9,468 nucleotides of DNA. Source: Syntrophomonas sp. UBA1368 (GTDB lineage: Bacteria > Bacillota > Syntrophomonadia > Syntrophomonadales > Syntrophomonadaceae). Of this stretch, positions 1 to 6,571 are shown one piece after another. The stretch lies in contig DBRM01000028.1 of NCBI GenBank assembly GCA_002305965.1, forward strand, positions 4,217 to 13,684, read 5' to 3'. Under the pieces are notes generated by a model. The model was not told the origin of the DNA and made no database searches. It was given only the letters and a program-made list of their open reading frames with translations. The position numbers and the translations under genes were made by a program. The first letter of the stretch is position 1; each line of letters opens with the position of its first letter.

Positions 1-392
1 AGGGCATCGATATTTACTTCTGCCTCATCCAAAAAATGCTTATCCAGTATCATATAATCAGCAGTCGGGATATTTTCAAAAGAAAACATCTTCTTGCTGA
101 GGATCTTGTTCATGCAAATGGCGCTGGCCGCCACGCCTGAGCCAGTATAAGGTATATCCAGCAGATCCAGGAACCCCTGGACCGTGCCATCTTCACCTTT
201 TTTGCCGTGCAGGGCTATAAATACAACATCCGGGTGGATCTCTATAACTTTATGCAATGATTCCCGGGTAAAATCAAGAGTTACGGCTTCATAGCCGATA
301 TTCAGCAGAGCCTTATGTACCGCCCGGCCGCTTCTCAGTGACACTTCCCTTTCCTGGGATTCACCGCCCATCAAAATCAAAACTTTTTTCAA
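1..392 (-). CDS. ddl: D-alanine--D-alanine ligase, N-terminal part (cut by window edge)
   Basis: ATP-dependent cytoplasmic enzyme that joins two D-alanines for the peptidoglycan stem peptide. About 130 codons are visible and the C-terminal ATP-grasp part lies beyond position 1. The N-terminal substrate-domain signatures are clear: a hydrophobic strand then MGGESQEREVSLRSG near residues 9-23, later ALHGKKGEDGTVQG, and IPYTGSGVAASAICMNK, which matches the start of the family's central region. I chose the TTG at 392 because GGCGGTGAT (minus strand) sits just upstream and pairs well with the 16S rRNA tail at normal spacing. An in-frame ATG at 413 has no ribosome binding site. The gene diverges from the tRNA-Trp gene and has its own candidate promoter. 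The family call is firm. The long or short type of ligase cannot be told from this part. Confidence 0.93.
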   Translation of the reverse strand, partial: MKKVLILMGGESQEREVSLRSGRAVHKALLNIGYEAVTLDFTRESLHKVIEIHPDVVFIALHGKKGEDGTVQGFLDLLDIPYTGSGVAASAICMNKILSKKMFSFENIPTADYMILDKHFLDEAEVNIDA

Positions 393-465
393 AATATCAC
401 CGCCAGTTTTCATATAATTAATTTACGTTCAAGCCAAGACCAACTTGCATTTTTATAATATGAAT

Positions 466-494
466 ATCATAACCCTTATGTTTTTCACTTGCAA
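466..494 (-). promoter_or_regulatory. Candidate sigma-70-type promoter for ddl
   Basis: On the minus strand TTGCAA (489-494) and TATGAT (466-471) are separated by exactly 17 bases. They match the -35 consensus at 4 of 6 and the -10 consensus at 5 of 6. Transcription would begin near 459 and give a leader of about 65 bases before the TTG start at 392. This is sequence matching only, in an AT-rich stretch where chance matches occur. Confidence 0.45.
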
Positions 495-568
495 TGAAGG
501 CGTCAAAAGCATCAGCATAGAAATAAACTCTTTTGTACTTCAAGGCAAATTCTTATACATCATTACTA

Positions 569-597
569 TTGAACCGGCGGGAACTATATGATAAAAT
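569..597 (+). promoter_or_regulatory. Candidate sigma-70-type promoter for tRNA-Trp
   Basis: TTGAAC (569-574) and TAAAAT (592-597) are separated by 17 bases, matching the -35 box at 4 of 6 and the -10 box at 5 of 6. The predicted start near 604 gives a 5' leader of about 20 bases before the tRNA at 624, which is a usual arrangement for a tRNA precursor processed by RNase P. The position directly upstream of a stable RNA gene strengthens the call. Confidence 0.6.
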
Positions 598-623
598 TAG
601 TTTTGCTGATTACAATTCAGCTC

Positions 624-699
624 AGGGGAGTAGCTCAATTGGCAGAGCATCGGTCTCCAAAACCGAGGGCTGGGGGTTCGAGACCTCTCTCCCCTGCCA
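624..699 (+). tRNA. tRNA-Trp (anticodon CCA)
   Basis: A complete cloverleaf can be drawn. The acceptor stem is AGGGGAG (624-630) with CTCCCCT (689-695). The D stem is GCTC/GAGC with an 8-base loop. The anticodon stem is TCGGT/ACCGA around the loop CTCCAAA, which places CCA at positions 34-36. The variable loop has 5 bases, and the T stem GGGGG/CCTCT closes the loop TTCGAGA. The discriminator base is G, as expected for bacterial tRNA-Trp, and the 3' CCA is encoded. Two of the five T-stem pairs are G-T wobbles. The gene stands alone here, with a promoter in front and a hairpin behind. Confidence 0.96.
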
Positions 700-711
700 T
701 TTAGGAAGTTT

Positions 712-740
712 AAGCCGCGCAGTACTTTGCGTGGCTTTTA
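712..740 (+). terminator. Terminator-like hairpin after tRNA-Trp
   Basis: AAGCCGCGCA (712-721) pairs with TGCGTGGCTT (728-737) to give 10 pairs including one G-T, around a 6-base loop. A short T run overlaps and follows the stem (736-739). It lies 12 bases after the tRNA and just before the ribosome binding site of the next gene. The short T tract suggests incomplete termination, so some read-through into the downstream gene is plausible. No convincing separate promoter for that gene is visible. Confidence 0.5.
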
Positions 741-762
741 TAGTAAGAAAGGGGTTATTACG

Positions 763-1320
763 ATGTACTGGGAAGAAGCAGGCAAGTCAAACACTGAAAA
801 TACCGTTAAAGCTGCGGCAGCTGCCGCCAGGGAACGCGGGATAAAACATATCGTCATTGCCAGCAACAGCGGCTTTTCCGTGGAAAAATTGTTGACACAG
901 GATACGCAAGGAATAAGCATAACTGTCGTTACCCACCATGTTGGTTTCAGGGGCCCGGGTGAAGATGAAATGCCGGCCGAAGTGAGGGAAAGCCTTAAAC
1001 AAAGGGGTGTGCAGGTCTATACCGGTACCCATTTGCTGGCAGGGGTGGACCGCGGGGTGCGCAATCAGTTCGGGGGTGTTTATCCATCCGAGATCATAGC
1101 CCAGACATTGAGAATGTTTGGCCAGGGAATTAAAGTGGCAGTGGAAATAGCCGTAATGGCACTGGATGCAGGCCTGATCCCCTATGGTGAAGATATTATA
1201 TCCATAGGCGGAACCAGCAGAGGGTCAGATGCAGCCATCATTATACGCCCGGCTCATGCCAATCACTTTTTCGATACTATCATTCACGAAATCATTGCCA
1301 TGCCGGTCAATAAAAAATAG
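763..1320 (+). CDS. Stand-alone pyruvate kinase alpha/beta (C-terminal) domain protein
   Basis: This 185-residue protein resembles the C-terminal alpha/beta domain of pyruvate kinase, without the TIM-barrel catalytic domain. Visible landmarks are GIKHIVIASNSG near residue 26, the strand ITVVTHHVGFRGPGEDEM near 62, and a glycine-rich end segment GEDIISIGGTSRGSDAAI near 145 followed by RPAHANHFF. In pyruvate kinase this domain carries allosteric ligand sites. Stand-alone versions are known in archaea and anaerobic bacteria, but I know of no established reaction for them. The ATG at 763 has AAAGGGG eight bases upstream and is preferred over an in-frame TTG at 727, which lies inside the upstream hairpin and has no ribosome binding site. 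The protein has no signal peptide or membrane segment. It sits between tRNA-Trp and the convergent hypE and has no functional link that I can see to either. Confidence 0.82.
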   Translation: MYWEEAGKSNTENTVKAAAAAARERGIKHIVIASNSGFSVEKLLTQDTQGISITVVTHHVGFRGPGEDEMPAEVRESLKQRGVQVYTGTHLLAGVDRGVRNQFGGVYPSEIIAQTLRMFGQGIKVAVEIAVMALDAGLIPYGEDIISIGGTSRGSDAAIIIRPAHANHFFDTIIHEIIAMPVNKK

Positions 1321-1336
1321 CTGCTTTTGCGGGCAG
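1312..1336 (-). terminator. Weak candidate terminator for the hyp end of the operon
   Basis: Downstream of the hypE stop, the minus strand reads CTGC, an 8-base loop and GCAG (1321-1336), then CTA and a run of six T (1312-1317). The stem has only 4 GC-rich pairs, and the T run overlaps the last codons of the convergent gene. A second small stem, CAGTT/AACTG (1334-1338 with 1344-1348), overlaps it. Convergent genes separated by 56 bases need termination here, but this structure is weak. Confidence 0.28.
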
Positions 1337-1376
1337 TTCAGGAAACTGATTGTTCTATAAGGTATTTATCTTACAT

Positions 1377-2387
1377 CTAACAGATACGGGGCACATGCTC
1401 GCCTTCCAGCATGCCCAGGATCCGCCGGGCACCCAATTCAGTTTCGATCAGGACCATTCCTGTTGCAGTGGAAGTAACTTCACCAATGATGGATGCATGA
1501 CTGGTCAAGGGTATTTTTTTCAGGTCAGCCATTATATCATGGGAGGCTTCCGCTGATACAAACAGGACCATTTTGCCTTCATTGGCCATATATAAAGGGT
1601 CCATCCCCAGCATATCGCTGGCACCTTTGACAACCTCAGAAACAGGTACAGCTGCTTCTGTAATATTTATACCTGCACCAGCCTGCTGGGCAATTTCGTT
1701 CAATACGGTAGCCAGTCCCCCCCGGGTCGGATCCCGCATACATTTGATCGCCTGCTGGTACTTATCAGTTAAAGCTGTCAGTTGATACAAAGGGGCACAA
1801 TCACTGACAGCGGGAGTACTGAACCGCAGTCCTTCCCGCTGTGCCAGGATGGACAAGCCATGGTCACCTATATAGCCGGTAACAATGATAAGATCTCCCG
1901 GTACAATTCTTGACGGCCGAAGGTCTATCCCTTCTTTAATAACACCGATACCGGTCGTATTGATAAATATGCCGTCAGCACTTCCCTTTTCTACCACCTT
2001 GGTATCTCCGGTGATCAGTTTAATACCGGTTTCTTTCGCTGTTGCTGCCATTGATCCAGCGATTCTGCGCAGGTCTGCTAAGGGAAAGCCTTCTTCTATA
2101 ATAAAGGCTGTGGATAAATACATAGGATGGGCTCCGCATGCCACAAGGTCATTTACGGTCCCGCAAACTGATAATTTACCGATGTCCCCGCCGGGAAAAA
2201 ACAAGGGTGTAATAACGAAAGAATCGGTAGACATGGCCAGTCGTCCGGCAGGTATTTCAAATACAGCCCCATCCAGCATCGGTGCCATGATTTCATTATC
2301 CCAGGCACTCTTAAATATTTCCTCAATCAAACGCTGGCTCATCAAACCTCCGCTTCCGTGGGCCATTAAAATTCTTTCCTGTTTCAT
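1377..2387 (-). CDS. hypE: Hydrogenase maturation protein HypE (thiocarbamate dehydratase)
   Basis: HypE receives a carbamoyl group from HypF on its C-terminal cysteine and dehydrates it with ATP to the thiocyanate that supplies the CN ligands of the [NiFe] site. The 336-residue protein has normal family length and shows the AIRS/PurM-like layout: AHGSGG at residues 9-14, TDSFVITPLFFPGGDIG near 54-70, GTVNDLVACGA near 76-86, TGDTKVV near 126-132 and RDPTRGG near 218-224. It ends in PRIC, so the essential terminal Cys336 is present. AAGGA lies 8 bases before the ATG. The start overlaps the hypD stop as ATGA, which implies translational coupling. It is the last gene of the cluster and converges on the pyruvate kinase-domain gene. 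Confidence 0.98.
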   Translation of the reverse strand: MKQERILMAHGSGGLMSQRLIEEIFKSAWDNEIMAPMLDGAVFEIPAGRLAMSTDSFVITPLFFPGGDIGKLSVCGTVNDLVACGAHPMYLSTAFIIEEGFPLADLRRIAGSMAATAKETGIKLITGDTKVVEKGSADGIFINTTGIGVIKEGIDLRPSRIVPGDLIIVTGYIGDHGLSILAQREGLRFSTPAVSDCAPLYQLTALTDKYQQAIKCMRDPTRGGLATVLNEIAQQAGAGINITEAAVPVSEVVKGASDMLGMDPLYMANEGKMVLFVSAEASHDIMADLKKIPLTSHASIIGEVTSTATGMVLIETELGARRILGMLEGEHVPRIC

Positions 2388-3466
2388 TTATTACTTCCTT
2401 TCCATGGAGTATAACGATAATAGGCTGCACAGGAACCTTCCTGGGAAACCATGCAAGGTCCGACGGGATTCAAAGGGGTGCAGGCTTTGCCGAATAATTT
2501 ACAGGCAGTTGGTATGATTTTGCCGGTCAAGACTTCTCCGCATACACACCCTTTAATAGGTATTTCTGCTTTTTCAGCAATATTGAATTTTAATCTGGCA
2601 TCCATTTCAGCGTAAGCATGATGCAAGGCCAGGCCGCTTTGCTCAATAAGACCCAAGCCGCGCCATTTGGCATCCACCAGCTCAAAGACCTGATCGATCG
2701 CCTGCCGGGCAATTAAATTCCCTTCCCTTTTTACCAAACGCCGATATTGCGTTTCTGTCTTTGCCTCTCCCTGACTGATTTGTTTGATCAGCATATAAAT
2801 GCCTTCCAATATATCGATGGTTTCAAATCCGGTTACCACACAGGGCTTTTTATATTTCTCTGTCAATATGTCATAGGGACCGGTACCGATGATCATGGAG
2901 ACATGACCAGGACAAATCAGCCCGTCGACTCGTATCTCCTGATCGGAAAAAATATGTTCCAGGGCTGGCGGAACCACTTTATGCAAAGAGAAGACAGAGA
3001 AATTTCTTAATTGCTCCGCACTGGCCTGCTCCACCGTTATGGCAATGGCGGGGGCCGTGGTTTCGAATCCAATGCCCAGGAATACTACTTCTTTATGCGG
3101 ATTCTTCCTGGCGATGCGCAAAGCATCCAGAGGTGAATAAGCGATTCTGATATCAGCGCCCTTGCTGCGCTCTTCTTGTAAACTGCTGTTAGTACCGGGT
3201 ACCCGAATCATATCCCCAAAAGTGACTAATATAATGTCCTTTATCTGCACCATTTCAATAATGGCGTCGATATCACCCTGTGAAGTCACACAAACCGGAC
3301 ATCCCGGTCCGGATAATAATGTAATGTTTTCAGGCAGCAATTCACGGATCCCGCTTTTAGCGATCGCCATGGTATGCGTGCCGCAGACTTCCATCAATGT
3401 TATGGATTTCGAGACCTTTTGGATCGCTTGCAGCAGTTTCTGCTGATATTGGGAGATTTCATTCAT
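2384..3466 (-). CDS. hypD: Hydrogenase maturation protein HypD (FeS scaffold for Fe(CN)2CO)
   Basis: HypD works with HypC to build the Fe(CN)2CO moiety in the cytoplasm. The 360-residue protein is of normal length. It has the conserved CGTH motif (residues 28-31), GPGCPVC (53-59), a GIGFETTAP segment (131-139) and LICPGH (183-188). The C-terminal [4Fe-4S] region carries KGCVCGEVLTG (306-316) and further cysteines at 322, 329, 338 and 346. The start overlaps the end of hypC by 8 bases. The nearest strong ribosome binding site, GGAGG, is 12 bases upstream inside hypC, slightly far, so initiation probably depends partly on ribosomes finishing hypC. No key residue is missing. Confidence 0.98.
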   Translation of the reverse strand: MNEISQYQQKLLQAIQKVSKSITLMEVCGTHTMAIAKSGIRELLPENITLLSGPGCPVCVTSQGDIDAIIEMVQIKDIILVTFGDMIRVPGTNSSLQEERSKGADIRIAYSPLDALRIARKNPHKEVVFLGIGFETTAPAIAITVEQASAEQLRNFSVFSLHKVVPPALEHIFSDQEIRVDGLICPGHVSMIIGTGPYDILTEKYKKPCVVTGFETIDILEGIYMLIKQISQGEAKTETQYRRLVKREGNLIARQAIDQVFELVDAKWRGLGLIEQSGLALHHAYAEMDARLKFNIAEKAEIPIKGCVCGEVLTGKIIPTACKLFGKACTPLNPVGPCMVSQEGSCAAYYRYTPWKGSNK

Positions 3467-3680
3467 ATTGCATTATTTCCTCCAGGTATTGCATGGTCTC
3501 CCGGGCTATGCTTTCATCTATGATCTCCATAGCAAACCCCGCATGTACCAATACATACTGATCCAGTTGTACTTCCGGAGTCAAACGGATATTGATTTCC
3601 GTTTGATTACCGTTAACATCCACCAACGCCGTGCTGTTTTCCCTTATTTCAATCACTTTTGCCGGTACTCCCAGACACAT
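3459..3680 (-). CDS. hypC: Hydrogenase maturation chaperone HypC
   Basis: This is a 73-residue HypC/HybG/HupF chaperone. It starts with MCLGVP, whose Cys2 binds the iron unit, complexes with HypD and then escorts the large-subunit precursor. The following sequence, with alternating hydrophobic strands and a segment reading GFAMEIIDE, fits the small beta-barrel and short C-terminal helix of the family. The A of its ATG is the last base of the hypF stop codon (TAATG), and GAGGTGAG within the hypF end supplies the ribosome binding site. Its 3' end overlaps hypD by 8 bases, as expected for partners made together. Confidence 0.97.
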   Translation of the reverse strand: MCLGVPAKVIEIRENSTALVDVNGNQTEINIRLTPEVQLDQYVLVHAGFAMEIIDESIARETMQYLEEIMQYE

Positions 3681-5944
3681 TATTTACTCACCTCGCTAGC
3701 TATGATCGCTTGCCCCAGGGATATACCACCGTCTCCCGGCGGGACCTGCCGGTTGACATATACAAAAAAGCCTTCTTCTTTGAGCATACTAATCAAATGA
3801 AGCAGTAATATCTGATTATGAAACACTCCTCCGCTAAGCACTACCTGATTTAAACCTGTGGTTTCCCGCAACTTTAGCAACGCTGTGGTAAACATTTGTA
3901 CCAGAGTCAAGTGAAATTTCATGCTTATGCTGCCCACAGTGGATCTCCCTTTTATATCTTTCAACAGTTCGTCCCACATGGGCAAAACATCCATCACTAA
4001 AATCCCATGGTCCGACTGGAACGCATAAGGATAACTGCTTTTTTCTTTTAGATCTGCCCGGGTCTCCAATTCCACTGCAGCCTGGCCTTCATATTTATTG
4101 ATGGCACAGATGCCTAATATAGCGGAGACAGCATCAAACAAACGGCCACAGGAGGAAGTCATGGTTTCTCGTTGTCTTTTTAACACATTGGCCATCAGTT
4201 CAAGTTCTATTTCAGTCAGATCCGGCAGCCACCTTTTTGCTGATTCAATGCCGGATTCGCCCATCGCCTGGTGTAAATAGACAAGTGCCATTCGATAAGG
4301 TTTCCCGGCACTTGCATCTCCGCCCGGCAGCGGCACATATTTCAAATGGGCAAGTCTGGTAAAATTTTGGTAATTTGCTCTTAGGATTTCTCCGCCCCAG
4401 ATGGCCCCGTCACTTCCCCATCCGGTTCCGTCGCATATCAAACCCAGCACCTCTTCCCGCAAATCATTTTCCGCCATGACGGAAGCCAAATGCGCATAAT
4501 GGTGCTGCACAGCGATTCTTTTGACCCCGGTCTGCTCTCTTGCCCAGCGCGTAGTCTGGTAATCAGGATGCAGATCATGGGCAATGACAGACGGTTCGAC
4601 ATTCAGCATTTTTTTGAATCGAGTGATTCCTTTGGTAAAATTCAAATAATTATTATAATGATTCAGATCACCCCAGTGCTGGCTTAAGAAAGCCTCCCCT
4701 TTTCTGGTGATGCAAAAAGTATTTTTCAATTCGCCCCCCACTGCCAAGACGGAAACGTTTCTCCGGGCAGGCACTTCTAACCCTGACGGAACAAAACCTC
4801 TGGCCCGGCGGAAATATTGTGGGGTATTAAGAGCAGTGACCCGCATCACAGAATCATCACAGGGGTTATAGATGTCCCGGTTATGCAGCAAAAAATAATC
4901 AGCTACATCGGCTAGTTTTTTCAAGGCTTCATCATTTTCAGTGATCAACGGTTCATCACTGATATTGGCACTGGTCATGATCAAAATATCAAGTTTATCA
5001 TCAAAAAGCAGGTAATGCAGCGGCGTATAAGGCAGCATGACCCCCAGTGTCTTCAGTCCGGGATGGATCACTTCACCTGGCAGCTGGGTCTGCTCATGGC
5101 ATTCCAAAATAAGGATCGGCGCGTGCCGGGAATTGAGCCAGTCCTCTTCCTCCGGGCTGATCCGGCAATAACGACGGGCAGCCTCAATATTCCTGACCAT
5201 CACAGCAAAAGGTTTGCTATCGCGCTTTTTGCGTTTTCTTAATGTTGTTACTGCCTGTTTGTTTAAAGCGTCTGCAGCTAAATGAAATCCGCCCAGTCCC
5301 TTAACCGCAATAATGTGACCTGCCTTCAATAATTCTCTTGCATCCTTCTCAACAAGTTCTCCCACACTGTCCACCAGCCAGGTATGGGGACCACAAACCG
5401 GGCAGGCATTAGGCTGGGCATGAAACCTTCTATGTAGCGGATCTTCATATTCTCTTTGACATTGCGGACACATTGGAAAAGCAGCCATAGTAGTCGTGCT
5501 TCGATCATAGGGCACATCTTTTATGATCGTATAACGCGGCCCGCAGTTGGTACAATTGGTAAAAGGGTATTCAAACCGGCGGTCGGACGGGTCACGAGTT
5601 TCCCTTTTACAATCTTCACAGATGGCAATATCGGGAGAAATCAAAGCCGACTTTTCCTCCCGGCCTTCACTGTATTTAATGGTAAAATCAGTATACCCCG
5701 CCGGTTCGATCGTTTGTACATTACAGGACCGAATAACCGCCAATGGTGGCGGATCATTCTGTAATCCCTGCAGAAAAGCATGTAATGATCTATCATTTCC
5801 CTCGGCAGCAATAACCACTCCGGATGGTGAATTTAATACCCATCCCTTAATATCATACTGCCTGGCCAAACGATAAACATAAGGACGAAATCCTACTCCC
5901 TGGACGATACCTTGAATGTCAATCTTACATGCCTTAGCATTCAT
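3680..5944 (-). CDS. hypF: Carbamoyltransferase HypF
   Basis: HypF uses carbamoyl phosphate and ATP to carbamoylate the C-terminal cysteine of HypE. At 754 residues it is full length, with all domains in order. An acylphosphatase domain (about 1-92) has VQGVGFRP with Arg20 and Asn38. Two zinc-finger-like units have cysteine pairs at 109/112, 131/134, 159/162 and 181/184. A YrdC-like domain begins near AVKGLGGFHLAADA (213-226). A Kae1-like domain contains HHYAH (481-485), CDGTGWGSDG (504-513) and a closing DGGISLGQ (738-745). The ATG at 5944 has AAGGA upstream at good spacing. It follows a 139-base gap with a stem-loop and overlaps the stop of a 15-codon leader ORF by 4 bases. Its end overlaps hypC by one base. 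Confidence 0.98.
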   Translation of the reverse strand: MNAKACKIDIQGIVQGVGFRPYVYRLARQYDIKGWVLNSPSGVVIAAEGNDRSLHAFLQGLQNDPPPLAVIRSCNVQTIEPAGYTDFTIKYSEGREEKSALISPDIAICEDCKRETRDPSDRRFEYPFTNCTNCGPRYTIIKDVPYDRSTTTMAAFPMCPQCQREYEDPLHRRFHAQPNACPVCGPHTWLVDSVGELVEKDARELLKAGHIIAVKGLGGFHLAADALNKQAVTTLRKRKKRDSKPFAVMVRNIEAARRYCRISPEEEDWLNSRHAPILILECHEQTQLPGEVIHPGLKTLGVMLPYTPLHYLLFDDKLDILIMTSANISDEPLITENDEALKKLADVADYFLLHNRDIYNPCDDSVMRVTALNTPQYFRRARGFVPSGLEVPARRNVSVLAVGGELKNTFCITRKGEAFLSQHWGDLNHYNNYLNFTKGITRFKKMLNVEPSVIAHDLHPDYQTTRWAREQTGVKRIAVQHHYAHLASVMAENDLREEVLGLICDGTGWGSDGAIWGGEILRANYQNFTRLAHLKYVPLPGGDASAGKPYRMALVYLHQAMGESGIESAKRWLPDLTEIELELMANVLKRQRETMTSSCGRLFDAVSAILGICAINKYEGQAAVELETRADLKEKSSYPYAFQSDHGILVMDVLPMWDELLKDIKGRSTVGSISMKFHLTLVQMFTTALLKLRETTGLNQVVLSGGVFHNQILLLHLISMLKEEGFFVYVNRQVPPGDGGISLGQAIIASEVSK

Positions 5945-5988
5945 TGTGCAATCCTTGCTTCATTCATTATTACCACCGATACAGTCAT
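5941..5988 (-). CDS. Possible 15-codon leader ORF coupled to hypF
   Basis: The ORF encodes MTVSVVIMNEARIAQ. Its ATG has AGGA eight bases upstream, and its TGA overlaps the hypF ATG as ATGA, the same junction type as hypD-hypE. The peptide resembles nothing I recognise. If real, it would act by delivering terminating ribosomes to hypF rather than through its product. A short ORF like this can arise by chance, so the support is only the ribosome binding site and the overlap. Confidence 0.28.
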   Translation of the reverse strand: MTVSVVIMNEARIAQ

Positions 5989-6009
5989 ATGCTAAATCCT
6001 GGTAACTTG

Positions 6010-6056
6010 AAGAATGAGTTACAGAAGAGTGTTATTCACTTCTGTAACCCATCCCT
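6010..6056 (-). other. Intercistronic 20-bp stem-loop between the protease gene and hypF
   Basis: In the operon transcript, 6037-6056 pairs with 6010-6031 to form 20 pairs. Seventeen are Watson-Crick and three are G-U. The loop has five bases (6032-6036) and there is a two-base bulge (6027-6028). The three wobbles would be C/A mismatches in RNA from the other strand, so the full stem forms only in the hydrogenase-sense transcript. No proper T run follows, so it is a poor intrinsic terminator. By position it could be an mRNA processing or stability element separating structural genes from accessory genes. That role is inferred. Confidence 0.6.
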
Positions 6057-6083
6057 TTCAGCTAAACATATAAATTGAAAGCA

Positions 6084-6545
6084 TCAGTCGATCATTTGCG
6101 CAATATCCTTCCGGATCGACTGAATAATCAGTGGAATTTGTTCTGCTACCACCGAAGTAAGCTCCAGTCCCAAATCTACCGTATGCGGTTCAACACCATA
6201 TACCAGAACCTGTGGATTGAAACCTTCCAACTGCAGCATATACATGGCTTCTGCAAAACTCATTTCATGCAGCGATTGAATATTGGGATCGGGGCTCAGT
6301 TCTAATTCTTCCAGAGGAATCCGGTAAACCGTTCCCGGTTTGCCTCCGGTATGCATGGCATCGATGACGATGCAAAAGTCAGCCTGGCTGAAATAATCAA
6401 GCAAATCATAGCTGTGAGTACCACCGTCCACCACTTCCACCTCAGGCGGCAGTTCCATTTGTTCAAGCTGCCTTATAACATGCACCCCAACTCCGTCATC
6501 CTGCATTAACAAGTTGCCAATTCCCATTACCAGGATTCGTTTCAC
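6084..6545 (-). CDS. hyaD: [NiFe] hydrogenase maturation protease, HyaD/HybD type
   Basis: This endopeptidase checks nickel insertion and then cuts the C-terminal tail from the large subunit. The 153-residue protein has usual length. It shows GIGNLLMQDDGVGVHV (residues 8-23), GGTHSYDLL (41-49), VIDAMHTGGKPG (60-71) and SLHEMSF (91-97). Candidate Ni ligands are Asp17, Asp62 and His93. The first is Glu16 in E. coli HybD, so here an Asp replaces Glu, a common variant in the family. The start is GTG, with AAGAGG eight bases upstream. It lies 26 bases after the cytochrome gene and is the last structural-side gene before the long gap. Its substrate is very likely the large subunit encoded two genes upstream. 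The symbol follows E. coli usage. Confidence 0.93.
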   Translation of the reverse strand: MKRILVMGIGNLLMQDDGVGVHVIRQLEQMELPPEVEVVDGGTHSYDLLDYFSQADFCIVIDAMHTGGKPGTVYRIPLEELELSPDPNIQSLHEMSFAEAMYMLQLEGFNPQVLVYGVEPHTVDLGLELTSVVAEQIPLIIQSIRKDIAQMID

Positions 6546-6571
6546 TTCAGATACCTCTTAAAACTTCAAAG

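Noticed and set aside
393..413. In-frame ATG at 413 as the ddl start
   Set aside because: Only AT-rich sequence precedes it. GGCGGTGAT positions ribosomes on the TTG at 392, and Ddl proteins begin with a short Lys-rich, hydrophobic segment as obtained from that start.
624..699. tRNA-Trp as an integration site for a mobile element
   Set aside because: No integrase, direct repeat of the tRNA 3' end, or foreign-looking gene block is visible nearby.
727..762. Earlier TTG start at 727 for the pyruvate kinase-domain protein
   Set aside because: The TTG lies in the loop and right arm of the post-tRNA hairpin and lacks a ribosome binding site. The ATG at 763 has AAAGGGG at ideal spacing.
533..844. 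Plus-strand open frame of 103 codons across 533-844
   Set aside because: It runs straight through the tRNA-Trp gene, its promoter and the following hairpin, has no ribosome binding site and has no protein family character.
5945..6009. A separate promoter for hypF in the 139-base gap
   Set aside because: I found no -35/-10 pair with acceptable matches and spacing on the minus strand, so hypF is treated as part of the hydrogenase transcript.
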